A DNA stretch of 64,000 nt from Paenibacillus sp. UNC499MF (lineage in GTDB: Bacteria > Bacillota > Bacilli > Paenibacillales > NBRC-103111), in the NCBI RefSeq assembly GCF_900107975.1, contig NZ_FNVF01000009.1, forward strand, positions 62,001 to 126,000. Reading direction: 5' to 3'. The notes beneath the pieces are model-generated. The model was not told where the DNA came from. It was given only the letters and a program-made list of their open reading frames with translations, and ran no database searches. The translations under genes and the position numbers were made by a program. Below, piece after piece: positions 36,556-44,900 of the stretch (position 1 is the stretch's first letter; every line of letters begins with the position of its first letter).

Positions 36556-37140
36556 ATGAAAAAAGAATCGGCTAGAGATCGTATACTGCGGGTCGCCTCC
36601 GAATTGTTTTACATGGAAGGAATACGGGCCGTCGGCATTGATCGGATTATCAAACAATCCGGCGTTGCCAAGGCAAGCTTCTATCGAAGCTTCGCGACGA
36701 AAGATGATCTGGCTGTTGCTTATCTCGAATCCAGGGATGAGCTAAAAGTAGAAAAACTGGAAAAGCTGAGGCAGATGTATCCAAGCTCCCCTAAGGAACA
36801 ACTCAGCGCCCTTATTCGCGATGTGACCGAACAGATGGGGATGCCGGATTACCGGGGATGCCCGTTTTTGAACGCGGCGGTTGAATTCCCTGACCCGGAT
36901 CACCCCGCCCACGTCAAATTACTGGCCATTCAGAGGAGCTTCTGGTCTCGGGTTCTGGAGCTTGCCGAGGAAGGCGGGGCACGACAGCCCGAGGAGCTGA
37001 CTGTGCAGCTGAGGATGTTGTATGACGGATTCGTCATGAAGAGCTACTTGGATAAATCCGAATCTGATCCGGAGTATTTCCGGAAGGCTGCGGAGCTGCT
37101 CTTGGAGAAGCAGCTTACTGCGGACAACCATCGCGGATAA
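36556..37140 (+). CDS. TetR/AcrR-family repressor of the divergent exporter
   Basis: The protein has 194 residues with an N-terminal TetR helix-turn-helix at about 10-55 (VGIDRIIKQSGVAKASFYRSF) and a variable ligand-binding C-terminus. The ATG follows a GGGGGAC ribosome site. It is divergent from the DHA2 exporter. Two matching palindromes cover both promoters, so it very probably represses both the exporter and itself until a ligand binds. The inducing ligand is unknown. Confidence 0.93.
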   Translation: MKKESARDRILRVASELFYMEGIRAVGIDRIIKQSGVAKASFYRSFATKDDLAVAYLESRDELKVEKLEKLRQMYPSSPKEQLSALIRDVTEQMGMPDYRGCPFLNAAVEFPDPDHPAHVKLLAIQRSFWSRVLELAEEGGARQPEELTVQLRMLYDGFVMKSYLDKSESDPEYFRKAAELLLEKQLTADNHRG

Positions 37141-37374
37141 CGGACGGCATTCATTTCGCCGGAGAACCCTAGCCGCTTAATGTTCATTCTCTGCAAAATC
37201 GAGTTATCGCATATTGTAATCGATGTATACGAGCCGTCCGCTCAATTTGGCACGCACAAAGCACGCACAAACTACGGCCATTAGAGCGGACGATTAGTAA
37301 TCCTTCCGTTCCAACAAAGTTATCTCGCAGAACATGCGGAGACGAGAATTATATGCGAAGCAGATACGAACAGC
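37141..37374. other. Gene-free stretch with an inverted repeat around a short tandem repeat
   Basis: No gene was recognised. Inverted repeat CGTCCGCTC (37235-37243) / GAGCGGACG (37284-37292) encloses a two-copy tandem repeat of GCACGCACAAA (from about 37251). It has no T-run, so it is not an obvious terminator. Confidence 0.5.
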
Positions 37375-37417
37375 AAAAGCAGCTCGTTCCTCATCCGAGG
37401 GCGGGCTGCTTTTTTTA
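37375..37417 (+). terminator. Rho-independent terminator downstream of the exporter repressor
   Basis: AAAAGCAGC (37375-37383) pairs with GCTGCTTTT (37405-37413), and the T-run continues to 37417. It lies about 235 bases past the TetR stop. The stretch between it and the next terminator shows no convincing gene. Confidence 0.8.
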
Positions 37418-37589
37418 AAGGGCGATGGATGGGCTGAAGCTTGCGCTCACCGGAAGATTCGCTAAGTTCCGCAAGCGTCTGTTCCAAATAGCTGCTTCAG
37501 CCGGTGAAGGTTACCGTGTGTGGAAGCGGGGCGGTGAATCGACCATGCGCAATTTGATCACGCTTGCTTTACTTCCCGGTTTTAAGCAA

Positions 37590-37628
37590 AATAGCTTCCG
37601 CCTTGTACAATAAGCGGAAGCTATTTAT
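37590..37628 (-). terminator. Terminator of the iron-binding lipoprotein gene
   Basis: A 12-bp inverted repeat (AATAGCTTCCGC at 37590-37601, GCGGAAGCTATT at 37614-37625) has T-rich flanks on both strands. It lies about 26 bases past the minus-strand stop. Confidence 0.85.
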
Positions 37629-37653
37629 TAATCGGTGCCGGAAGCAGGGACGC

Positions 37654-38625
37654 CTACAAGCTCAGCTTGTCGAACCGGGCTTTAATGTCCTCAACCAGCA
37701 GCTTCGCCGCGATGATACCGCCCGATGTATTCCAGACCGCTTCATTCACATTGAAAATCCGTTGTTTTTTTACAACGTTCAGACTTTGTCCGAGAGGGCT
37801 TTTCAGCCATTCATCCGCCGTTTTGGAGGCACCCGTTTCACCGTTGCGGTCGGAAGTGAAATAGAAGAGAACATCGCCATCAAGCACGTTCATTTGCTCC
37901 GTTGTAAGATCCGCGGTGAACTCATCTTTGTTTTGAGCCTCCGGGCGGGCAAAACCCAGCTGATCAAAAACGACGCCGGCAAAATTGTTTTTGTAGTAAA
38001 CGCGCACCTTTCCGGGCTGGAATCGGGCCAGCGAAACACGCATTTTCGTTTTATCGCCCAGGGCCGCCTTCGTTTGTTCGATAGCCTTGTTGTAGCTATC
38101 CAGAGCCGCTTTGCCTTCCGCTTCTTTGTTTAGCGCCTTCGCATACAGCTCGAAGTTTTCAATCATGCTATCGCCGAGATTCTCCGTAAAGACGGTTGGT
38201 GCAATAGCGGATAACTGCGGATATATTTTTTCGTGGCGGACCTTGGTTCCTAAAATAATATCCGGTTTCAGGCTTGCGATTAGCTCCAGATTGGGCTGCG
38301 ACTCGTCGCCGACAACTTTTACGCCGTCCATCTTATCCTTGATATGATCAAACCAGGGCTCGCCAATCCACGACTTTACCGCGGCGACCGGTTTAATGCC
38401 AAGTTCCAATAAAGATTCGGTGCCTTGGTTCGTCAATACGACGACGCGCTGCGGCGTTCCTGTAAGGGGTGTTTCGCCCATAGCATGTTTAATCGTGCGG
38501 ACCGGAGCTTCGCTGCCTTTCACTTCTGACGGCTGGGATGCGTTCGGCTTGGCGCAGGCTGTGACAAGTAAAGACATGATGAGGAGGAGAGGCAGCGCCA
38601 TCCATTTTTTTGATCTTCCCAACAA
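37654..38625 (-). CDS. Iron-siderophore ABC transporter substrate-binding lipoprotein
   Basis: The protein has 323 residues. A lipoprotein signal with lipobox LVTA|C puts Cys24 at the membrane-anchored end of the mature protein. The remainder has the FecB/FhuD-type periplasmic-binding layout: PQRVVVLTNQGTESLLELGI near 60, SLKPDIILGTKV, a long connecting helix and the GGIIAAKLLVEDI end. It captures ferric siderophores for an ABC importer, but no permease or ATPase gene is adjacent. The start is TTG: the first of two adjacent TTG codons is used here, though the second (38622) is slightly better spaced from GAAAGGGG. A strong Fur box lies about 30 bases upstream, so iron starvation should induce it. 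Confidence 0.93.
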   Translation of the reverse strand: MLGRSKKWMALPLLLIMSLLVTACAKPNASQPSEVKGSEAPVRTIKHAMGETPLTGTPQRVVVLTNQGTESLLELGIKPVAAVKSWIGEPWFDHIKDKMDGVKVVGDESQPNLELIASLKPDIILGTKVRHEKIYPQLSAIAPTVFTENLGDSMIENFELYAKALNKEAEGKAALDSYNKAIEQTKAALGDKTKMRVSLARFQPGKVRVYYKNNFAGVVFDQLGFARPEAQNKDEFTADLTTEQMNVLDGDVLFYFTSDRNGETGASKTADEWLKSPLGQSLNVVKKQRIFNVNEAVWNTSGGIIAAKLLVEDIKARFDKLSL

Positions 38626-38653
38626 TAATACCCCTTTCGGTTCTCTTATTTGT

Positions 38654-38672
38654 AAAAATGATTATCATTCTC
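38654..38672. promoter_or_regulatory. Fur box
   Basis: This 19-base site matches the classical GATAATGATTATCATTATC consensus at 16 positions by eye, with a perfect AATGATTATCATT core. It lies just upstream of the iron-siderophore-binding lipoprotein gene. Confidence 0.9.
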
Positions 38673-38734
38673 AATAGAGTTTTGCAAACGGCTCCCTTGA
38701 TTCGAATGATGCGTCTCTCGAAGAAAAAAGAAAC

Positions 38735-38756
38735 GTTACAGATGTAACACGTGTTA
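38735..38756. promoter_or_regulatory. Overlapping palindromes, candidate regulator operator
   Basis: GTTACA-GA-TGTAAC (38735-38748) and TAACACGTGTTA (38745-38756) overlap and share the TGTAAC/GTTACA half-site. A further palindrome, CAAGT-GTA-ACTTG, lies at 38920-38932. They sit between the lipoprotein gene and the divergent TetR gene and may be its operators. No direct evidence links them. Confidence 0.5.
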
Positions 38757-39024
38757 TCTTCGTTTACCTTAATATAAAATCTTTTTGGATGCAATGCTTG
38801 CCGGGGAAACGGGAACAAAAATAGACACATAAGAGAATGTGTCACACTTTGAACGGTCAGCCATTTTTTATACAACTTATTCGCAGCACGGCGTTTTTTT
38901 TGAACAAGCTTTCATGGTGCAAGTGTAACTTGTGGTATAGTTGTATCGGTTTCGTATAAGCATTTCATGGAGCGCAGGTTGAGCGAATAGGATAGGAATT
39001 TACACGATAGAGGATGTGGCACAC

Positions 39025-39606
39025 GTGAACGCGCAGTCAGGCAAACTTGCTTTACGGTCGCAGGAATGGATTCAAACCGCCTTGTTTCAACTTATGGAAA
39101 AAAAAGAGTACTCCCACATATCGATAACCGAGATCGCGGATAGGGCCGGGCTTGCACGGCAAACCGTTTATCGCAATTTTCAAGACAAAGACGTCATCCT
39201 GCTCAACTATTTGGACGGATTTATGAAAGGAATGTGGCACGATGTGGGCGCCGGGATGAAGACCCCATTCGACGAAGAGATGTTCGTCCTGCTGTTTCGC
39301 AATTGGAAGCGCAATGCTCCTGCCGCCTTAATTCATAGTATCTTAACCAAGGACCGCAAGATCAGGCAGCTCATTTATAAAAGCATTTGTGACTATTTCG
39401 ACGAGCTGCTCGCAAGCAGAAGAAATGAGCCGGGCGGAAACAGGGAAGGTGCGATTCCTACATATGGGCTGTACGCCGGTAAATCGCTATCTTCCATCGT
39501 GCATATGATTCTGATCGAATGGACTCTGAACGATTTTCATCTGACGCCGGAACAAATCGGAAGTATGGTTAGCGATTTGACCGCTTCGATCCGTGCGTAC
39601 CTGTAG
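39025..39606 (+). CDS. TetR/AcrR-family transcriptional regulator
   Basis: The protein has 193 residues from the GTG at 39025. A GTG nine bases earlier also fits the frame but lies too close to the AGAGGA ribosome site. The helix-turn-helix is at about 33-60 (ISITEIADRAGLARQTVYRNF). The C-terminal part resembles the TetR_C domain common in Firmicute regulators (DhaS/YbiH-like), but the ligand is unknown. It is monocistronic and faces away from the Fur-regulated lipoprotein gene. Palindromes upstream suggest autoregulation. Confidence 0.88.
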   Translation: MNAQSGKLALRSQEWIQTALFQLMEKKEYSHISITEIADRAGLARQTVYRNFQDKDVILLNYLDGFMKGMWHDVGAGMKTPFDEEMFVLLFRNWKRNAPAALIHSILTKDRKIRQLIYKSICDYFDELLASRRNEPGGNREGAIPTYGLYAGKSLSSIVHMILIEWTLNDFHLTPEQIGSMVSDLTASIRAYL

Positions 39607-39724
39607 AGCCGCAGCAGGGCGTGTTGAAACCGTGCATGCTTTTTTTACTTGACGGTTTTCGGCTTGCGCATTTACACTGACGATGGTTTAAAACCTATAT
39701 TTTGTAAGAATTGGAGTGAAGCCG

Positions 39725-40786
39725 ATGGAGCATTTGATAAGCATTGTAATGCCGACCTATAATCGGGCGCACGTCATTTCCGGCGCAATCGAGTCCATCA
39801 TGCGGCAGTCTTACGCCAATTGGGAGCTGCTCGTCGTTGATGACCGAAGCACCGATCATACGGAAGAGGCCATCCGTGATTGGACGCGCAAAGATGCGCG
39901 AATCCGTTATGTGCGCAATGAACGGGAAAAAGGACCGGGAGGCGCGCGAAATACGGGGATGCTGGAGGCGCAGGGCGAATATTTGGCGTTTCTAGATTCC
40001 GATGACGAATGGTATCCTTGCCATTTGACCGACAGCGTGCGGACGCATACGCTGACGAAAGCGGATATCAGCTTTGCGCTCTGGGTGGAACGGCACGGTG
40101 AGATTACTTCCTATAACTTCGACAATCAAGTTGAGCGGAATTTGCTGCATTCGATGCGAACAACATTCGAAACATGGAATGACGGGGAAACGATTGTTTT
40201 TGAGAAAGGATTGTTTGAGGCGTTTTTGTCGCATACGCGCAATTTTTTTCAACTGAACACGATGGTTTTCCGCCGGGAGCTGCTGACCGAAGTCGGCTTG
40301 ATCAACGAACATTTTTTTCTGGGGGAAGATACGACCTATCTGCTCCGCTTTTTCGACAAATACAGAATCGCCCTGCAAACCAAGCCTCATTCCGTCTACC
40401 GGGAGTCTCCCGACAGCCTCTATTTCTTCTGCGACCGCTGGCAGCTTGATCCCGATACGATTCATCTCAACGAGGACATATTTATAAAAATCGAGGGACT
40501 TAGCTTCAAATCCATCAAGGTGCGCGAGCATATCCGGGATTTGGTCGCTCAGTCCGAATCCGTCCGCAATAAAGCGAAACAGCTCTCTTACATTGACATC
40601 GGCATCGCAAGCAAATATTATACGCTCAGCTATTTGAACCGTTACGACAGAAAAAAAGCGCTCCACTACTGCCGCCAGTCCCTTCGTCACAAAGTTTCGG
40701 TTTTTAATTTGTTTTTGTTGATCAAGCTGCTGTTTGCAAGCAAGAGCGGTAATGCTTTTTTACAAAAGGCTCTTAATATTTGGTAG
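39725..40786 (+). CDS. Family 2 glycosyltransferase
   Basis: The protein has 353 residues from the ATG at 39725; the GGAGTG just upstream serves as ribosome site, so the in-frame GTG at 39716 is unlikely to be the start. The GT-A fold is clear: ISIVMPTYNRAHVI near 5-18, LLVVDDRSTDHT near 39-50, GPGGARNTG and the DSDDE metal-binding motif (DXD type) near 95-99. A late FLGEDTTYLLRFF acidic motif fits the catalytic base region. It transfers a sugar from a nucleotide sugar; the acceptor is unknown. Members often act on surface polysaccharides, and a role in the adjacent cluster is not implied by sequence. Confidence 0.92.
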   Translation: MEHLISIVMPTYNRAHVISGAIESIMRQSYANWELLVVDDRSTDHTEEAIRDWTRKDARIRYVRNEREKGPGGARNTGMLEAQGEYLAFLDSDDEWYPCHLTDSVRTHTLTKADISFALWVERHGEITSYNFDNQVERNLLHSMRTTFETWNDGETIVFEKGLFEAFLSHTRNFFQLNTMVFRRELLTEVGLINEHFFLGEDTTYLLRFFDKYRIALQTKPHSVYRESPDSLYFFCDRWQLDPDTIHLNEDIFIKIEGLSFKSIKVREHIRDLVAQSESVRNKAKQLSYIDIGIASKYYTLSYLNRYDRKKALHYCRQSLRHKVSVFNLFLLIKLLFASKSGNAFLQKALNIW

Positions 40787-41130
40787 AATTAACCAAAATA
40801 AGTTAAAAAATAAAAGAATTTCCCCCTCCATTGTAAGATTATTACCCTATCGAAAGTAAACATTAAGCACTACTATTAGGGTAGGTTACAAGAAATAAAA
40901 GGCTTTATTTCGCTTCAATGCTTTAAATCATTGCCGCTATACCCGGTTACATAGTATGATTTTTCTCCTTCCTTCGCAGCACTCAATCGTCTACATAATG
41001 AACTGCTGCGATGTACAAAGCAAGTTTTCGTTTCATTTATCAGAATTTTCAATCATCTAGACCCCGCACAATAGCTAACCTGCAAATTAGCATGACCTCG
41101 TCTAAAAGCAGGGGCTTACCCAAACAGCAA
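40787..41130. other. AT-rich gene-free stretch
   Basis: No convincing gene. A weak TTTGGT/ACCAAA hairpin lies just at the glycosyltransferase end. The 3' part (41060-41130) contains pieces similar to the following 37-bp repeats (a CCGCACA stretch and an AGCATGA stretch), but they are out of phase. Confidence 0.5.
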
Positions 41131-41278
41131 GATCCCACACAACAGCATGAACCTACCCACTCAACAAGATCCCACACAAAATGCATGAGCTTGACGATCA
41201 ATATTCCCCTCTCCCAATCGCATGAATTTTCCATTCAGCTTGATTCCGCACATTAGCATGAACTTTCTTACTTCGTAC
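41131..41278. repeat. Four degenerate tandem 37-bp repeats
   Basis: Copies begin at 41131, 41168, 41205 and 41242, exactly 37 bases apart. Three start GAT(C/T)CC(A/G)CACA and carry (A/G)CATGA at offset about 15; the third copy has lost its 5' part but keeps GCATGAA. There are no spacers, and the unit length is not a multiple of three, so it is neither a CRISPR array nor a coding repeat. The array lies about 210 bases upstream of panD. Confidence 0.7.
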
Positions 41279-41423
41279 GAACCACCCCATGGGCAACCGT
41301 TTGCCGCAGGATTTCTTTTTTTAAGGGCTTTATTGCCCCAACTTGTTAATTTTCGTTAAAACAGAGAAACCATGTATGTTTGTTTTGCATTCTGGATGTT
41401 CCTTAAAAAAGAATAGCTGGAAA

Positions 41424-41437
41424 ATAACGTTCGTTAT
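41424..41437. promoter_or_regulatory. 14-bp palindrome upstream of panD, candidate operator
   Basis: ATAACG-TT-CGTTAT is a perfect inverted repeat with a 2-base centre, about 55 bases before the panD start, where a repressor could block transcription of panD and the NRPS gene behind it. The regulator is unknown. Confidence 0.5.
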
Positions 41438-41490
41438 AAGAAATTAGCTGATTTTATTTTTACAAACCACTCCATGAGGAGAGTGTATTC

Positions 41491-41874
41491 ATGTTTAGAG
41501 AAATGCATAAGTCCAAAATTCACCGGGCTGTCGTGACAGAGGCCAATTTGAATTACGTAGGAAGCATAACGATCGATCAGGATATTTTGGATGCATCGAA
41601 TATCCTTGAAAACGAGAAAGTGCAAGTTGTCAATATTAATAACGGAGCCAGGCTGGAGACGTACGTCATAACCGGCCCAAGAGGTTCGGGTATGGTTTGC
41701 TTGAACGGCGCCGCTGCCAGACTGGTGCAGCCGGGCGACCGCGTCATTATTATTTCTTACGCGATGATGGAAGAATCGGTAGCCCGCACGTATCGTCCGC
41801 ATGTCGTCATTATGGACGAGCATAATCGCATCGTAACGGAGGATTATCAAGAACTGCATTCCACAACGGTGTGA
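41491..41874 (+). CDS. panD: Aspartate 1-decarboxylase (pyruvoyl-dependent)
   Basis: The protein has 127 residues. It is full length and aligns with E. coli PanD throughout: Lys9, the self-cleavage site Gly24-Ser25 in YVGSITID, and Arg54, Thr57 and Tyr58 in [10 protein letters not shown] are all present. The proenzyme cleaves itself to make a pyruvoyl group and converts aspartate to beta-alanine, the precursor of pantothenate and so of phosphopantetheine arms. No panB or panC is adjacent. Instead, it lies 28 bases before a giant lipopeptide synthetase and probably shares its transcript. It may supply beta-alanine as a residue, boost carrier-arm supply, or be a spare copy of a target. The ATG follows GAGGAGAG. 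Confidence 0.95.
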   Translation: MFREMHKSKIHRAVVTEANLNYVGSITIDQDILDASNILENEKVQVVNINNGARLETYVITGPRGSGMVCLNGAAARLVQPGDRVIIISYAMMEESVARTYRPHVVIMDEHNRIVTEDYQELHSTTV

Positions 41875-41902
41875 TAAAAGACAGAACGGAGGGCTGCCTG
41901 CT

Positions 41903-44900
41903 ATGAGAACCATCCGTAATTTATCCGGCGTATTGCTGGCGCGCAAGGAAAACGATTCGGGAATTTTATTCTGCGAAAGCGGCGGGGAGCGCTACTTGTC
42001 GTACGGCCAATTACTTGCATCGGCCGGAAGGACGCTCCATCTGCTGCGCGAGCGGGGCCTTGAGCCAGGCGACTTTGCCGTCATGCAGACGGAAGATAAC
42101 GAACGGTTTATCCTTCTGTTCTGGGCTTGCGTGCTCGGCGGCATTGTTCCCGTACCTGTGACGGCGGCGCGCACGGACGAAGGACGCAAAAAACTGATCC
42201 AGGTATTCAAGCAGTTGGAAGCGCCTACATTGCTCTGCGATGAAGAACTGTGGCCGGGAATTCAAGGCTATGCTTTGAAGCACGGGGAAGCGGAAGTGCT
42301 GGTCCGGCTTGAGTCCCGCAGCGTGCCGATTGCGGAAGTGCTTGCGGCTTCTGCGGATGCCGGCCATCCTGAGGCTGAGCCGTATGATGCAGCCGAGACG
42401 GACACCGCATTCATCCAGTTTACATCAGGCTCTACAGGAGACCCGAAGGGGGTCGTGCTGACGCACGGCAATCTTCTGTCGAACATGCGCGCCATTATGC
42501 ATGGGGCGCAGTCGACGGAACGGGATTCTTCGCTAAGCTGGCTGCCGCTGACGCATGATATGGGGCTCATCGGTTTTCATCTTACGCCCCTGTTTTGTGG
42601 CATGAATCAGCTGCATTTGCCGACCTCGACGTTTGTGCTTCATCCGATGAAATGGCTGGAACTTACGCATAAGCATCGGGTGACATGCCTTGCTTCGCCT
42701 AATTTCGGTTATGTGCATTTTCTGCAGCATTGGAAGCCGGAAGGAGCGGCGGCCTGGGATTTGTCCTGCGTCAGGCTGATTTTTAACGGGGCCGAACCGA
42801 TATCGGCCGCCCATTGCCGCGATTTTCTGGAGGCGATGAAGCCGTACGGGTTAAAGGCAAATTGCATTTTTCCGGTATACGGACTTGCGGAAGCGAGTCT
42901 CGCCGTGACATTCCCGGGGACGGAGGATCACCTGAATACCGTCAGGCTTGAGCGCCGATCGCTCGCTGTCGGACAGCCTGCACAAATGGCTGCGCAGGGG
43001 GATCATACCGCGATCGAGATCGTCGAGCTGGGTTTCCCCGTCCAAGAGTGCGAGGTGCGCATTTGCGACGAAGGGGGAAACCCTTCTTTAGCAGGCAGCG
43101 TAGGGCTGATTCATATTAGAGGCCGCAACGTGACAAGCGGCTACTATAAGAGGCCCGATGTCAATAAGCAAACGATTTCCCCCGATGGCTGGCTGAATAC
43201 GGGAGATTTGGGTTTCTTGCTGGAAGGGCGTTTATATGTGACCGGCCGCATGAAGGACGTCATTTTCGTCAACGGGCAAAATGTGTATCCGCATGACCTG
43301 GAGGCGTTGATCAGCGGCCTGAAAGGGGCCGAAATCGGGAAAACGGCGATTGCGGCCGTTCAGGATGCGACGACCAAACGGGATGCGATCGCGGTTTTTA
43401 TTCAGCATCGCGGCAAGACAGGCGGATTTGTGCCGCTGATGTCCGAGGTGAAGAAGCTGCTGAACGGATCAGCCGGTCTGGACGTTGCTTTTGTCGTCCC
43501 CGTTCGGCGGATTCCAAAGACGACTTCCGGCAAGATTCAGCGCTATGTATTGGCGGAAGCGCTGCGCGAAGGCGAGTTTGCCGGAGCGCTCGCCGAGCTG
43601 ACGGAGCTGGAAGCGGCAGCCGCATTGGAGCGGTGTGATGCGGAAGGCGGAGAGCCCTTGTACGGGGATGCCGGCTTGGAACCGGCCACGGATACGGAAG
43701 AGCGAATCCTATCCATCTGGCGCGAGGTGTTGAAAAAAGATTACATAGGCCGGAAGGATGGCTTTCTTGAGCAGGGAGGAAATTCGCTCAAGGCGGCTTA
43801 TGCGGCCGCCAGGCTGCAGGAGGCGTTTGGCGTCGAGCTTACGCTTACCGAGCTGTTTTTGCATGATACGGTGAGTTCGCTCGCCGCTTTGCTGAAGCAA
43901 AAGACGCAGGAAGGCGAAGGAACTGCCGGCGCCGCTCCTCCGCCGGTGGCCAAAGCGGAGGAACGTACGGTTTACCCGGCAACCTCGGCGCAAAAGCGGC
44001 TGTTCATTTTGGAAGAGCTGAATCCCGGGCTGCTCAACTATCATCTGCCGTTTGCGGTCCAGGTGAAGGGTCCGCTCGATATCGAACGATTCCGCGCGGC
44101 TTGGCGGGCCCTGATAGAGCGGCATCCGGCGCTGCGGACGTCCTTTTATATGGAGGATGGCCATGTGATGCAGCGCATCGAGCAGGGGATCGAGCCGCCG
44201 CTTGCCGTCGTTGACGGAGGCGGCTGGCCGGCGCCTGCACTGGCGCTGCGGCAGCGCGGCTTTCTGCAGCCGTTTCGTCTGGAGCAAGCGCCCCTGCTGC
44301 GCATGGAGCTCGTACACATGGAGCACGAGTCAAGCGTGCTGCTGCTGGATATGCATCATATCATATCGGACGGAACGTCGATGGGTATTTTGATGTCCGA
44401 TCTTGCGAGGTTTTACGAAGGGAACGCGCCGGAGCCGTTGTCCATCCACGGCGGGGATATGGCGCTGTGGGAGGAAGCCGGCCGAAGCGGCAGCCGATTG
44501 GAGCGCCAAAAGCTTTATTGGCGCGAAATCTTCCGGGATGGGGTGCCGTCTACGGCGCTTCCGTCCCCCCGGCCAAGGCCGCAAACGCCAAGCTATCGCG
44601 GTGCAATTGAACGCTTCGAGCTGGAGCCGGAGCTTGCCGGATCGCTGCGGGCGCTGGCTGGACGCGAGGGCGTAACGTTATACACCGTCCTGCTTTCGAT
44701 TTATTATGTACTGCTTGCGAAATATACGGGCGAATCCGACATCGTTGTCGGTACGGCAGCCACGAGACGTGTGCGGCCGGAGCTGCAAGGCGTAGTCGGG
44801 ATGTTCATCAACATGATTCCGATCCGCCTGCGCGGACAAAGCGGCTTGCGTTTCGATCAATGGGTAAAGCAGGTCAATGGGGAGTCGCTGGCGGCTATCG

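Noticed and set aside
37425-37613. 62-codon open frame between two terminators
   Set aside because: It has no ribosome site or recognisable composition, and it ends within the lipoprotein gene's terminator hairpin.
37564-38133. 189-codon plus-strand open frame
   Set aside because: It is antisense to the iron-binding lipoprotein gene and runs through that gene's terminator hairpin; no family features.
41011-41278. CRISPR array or small repeat protein at the 37-bp repeats
   Set aside because: The copies are contiguous and degenerate with no spacers, and 37 is not a multiple of three, so neither a CRISPR array nor an encoded repeat protein fits.
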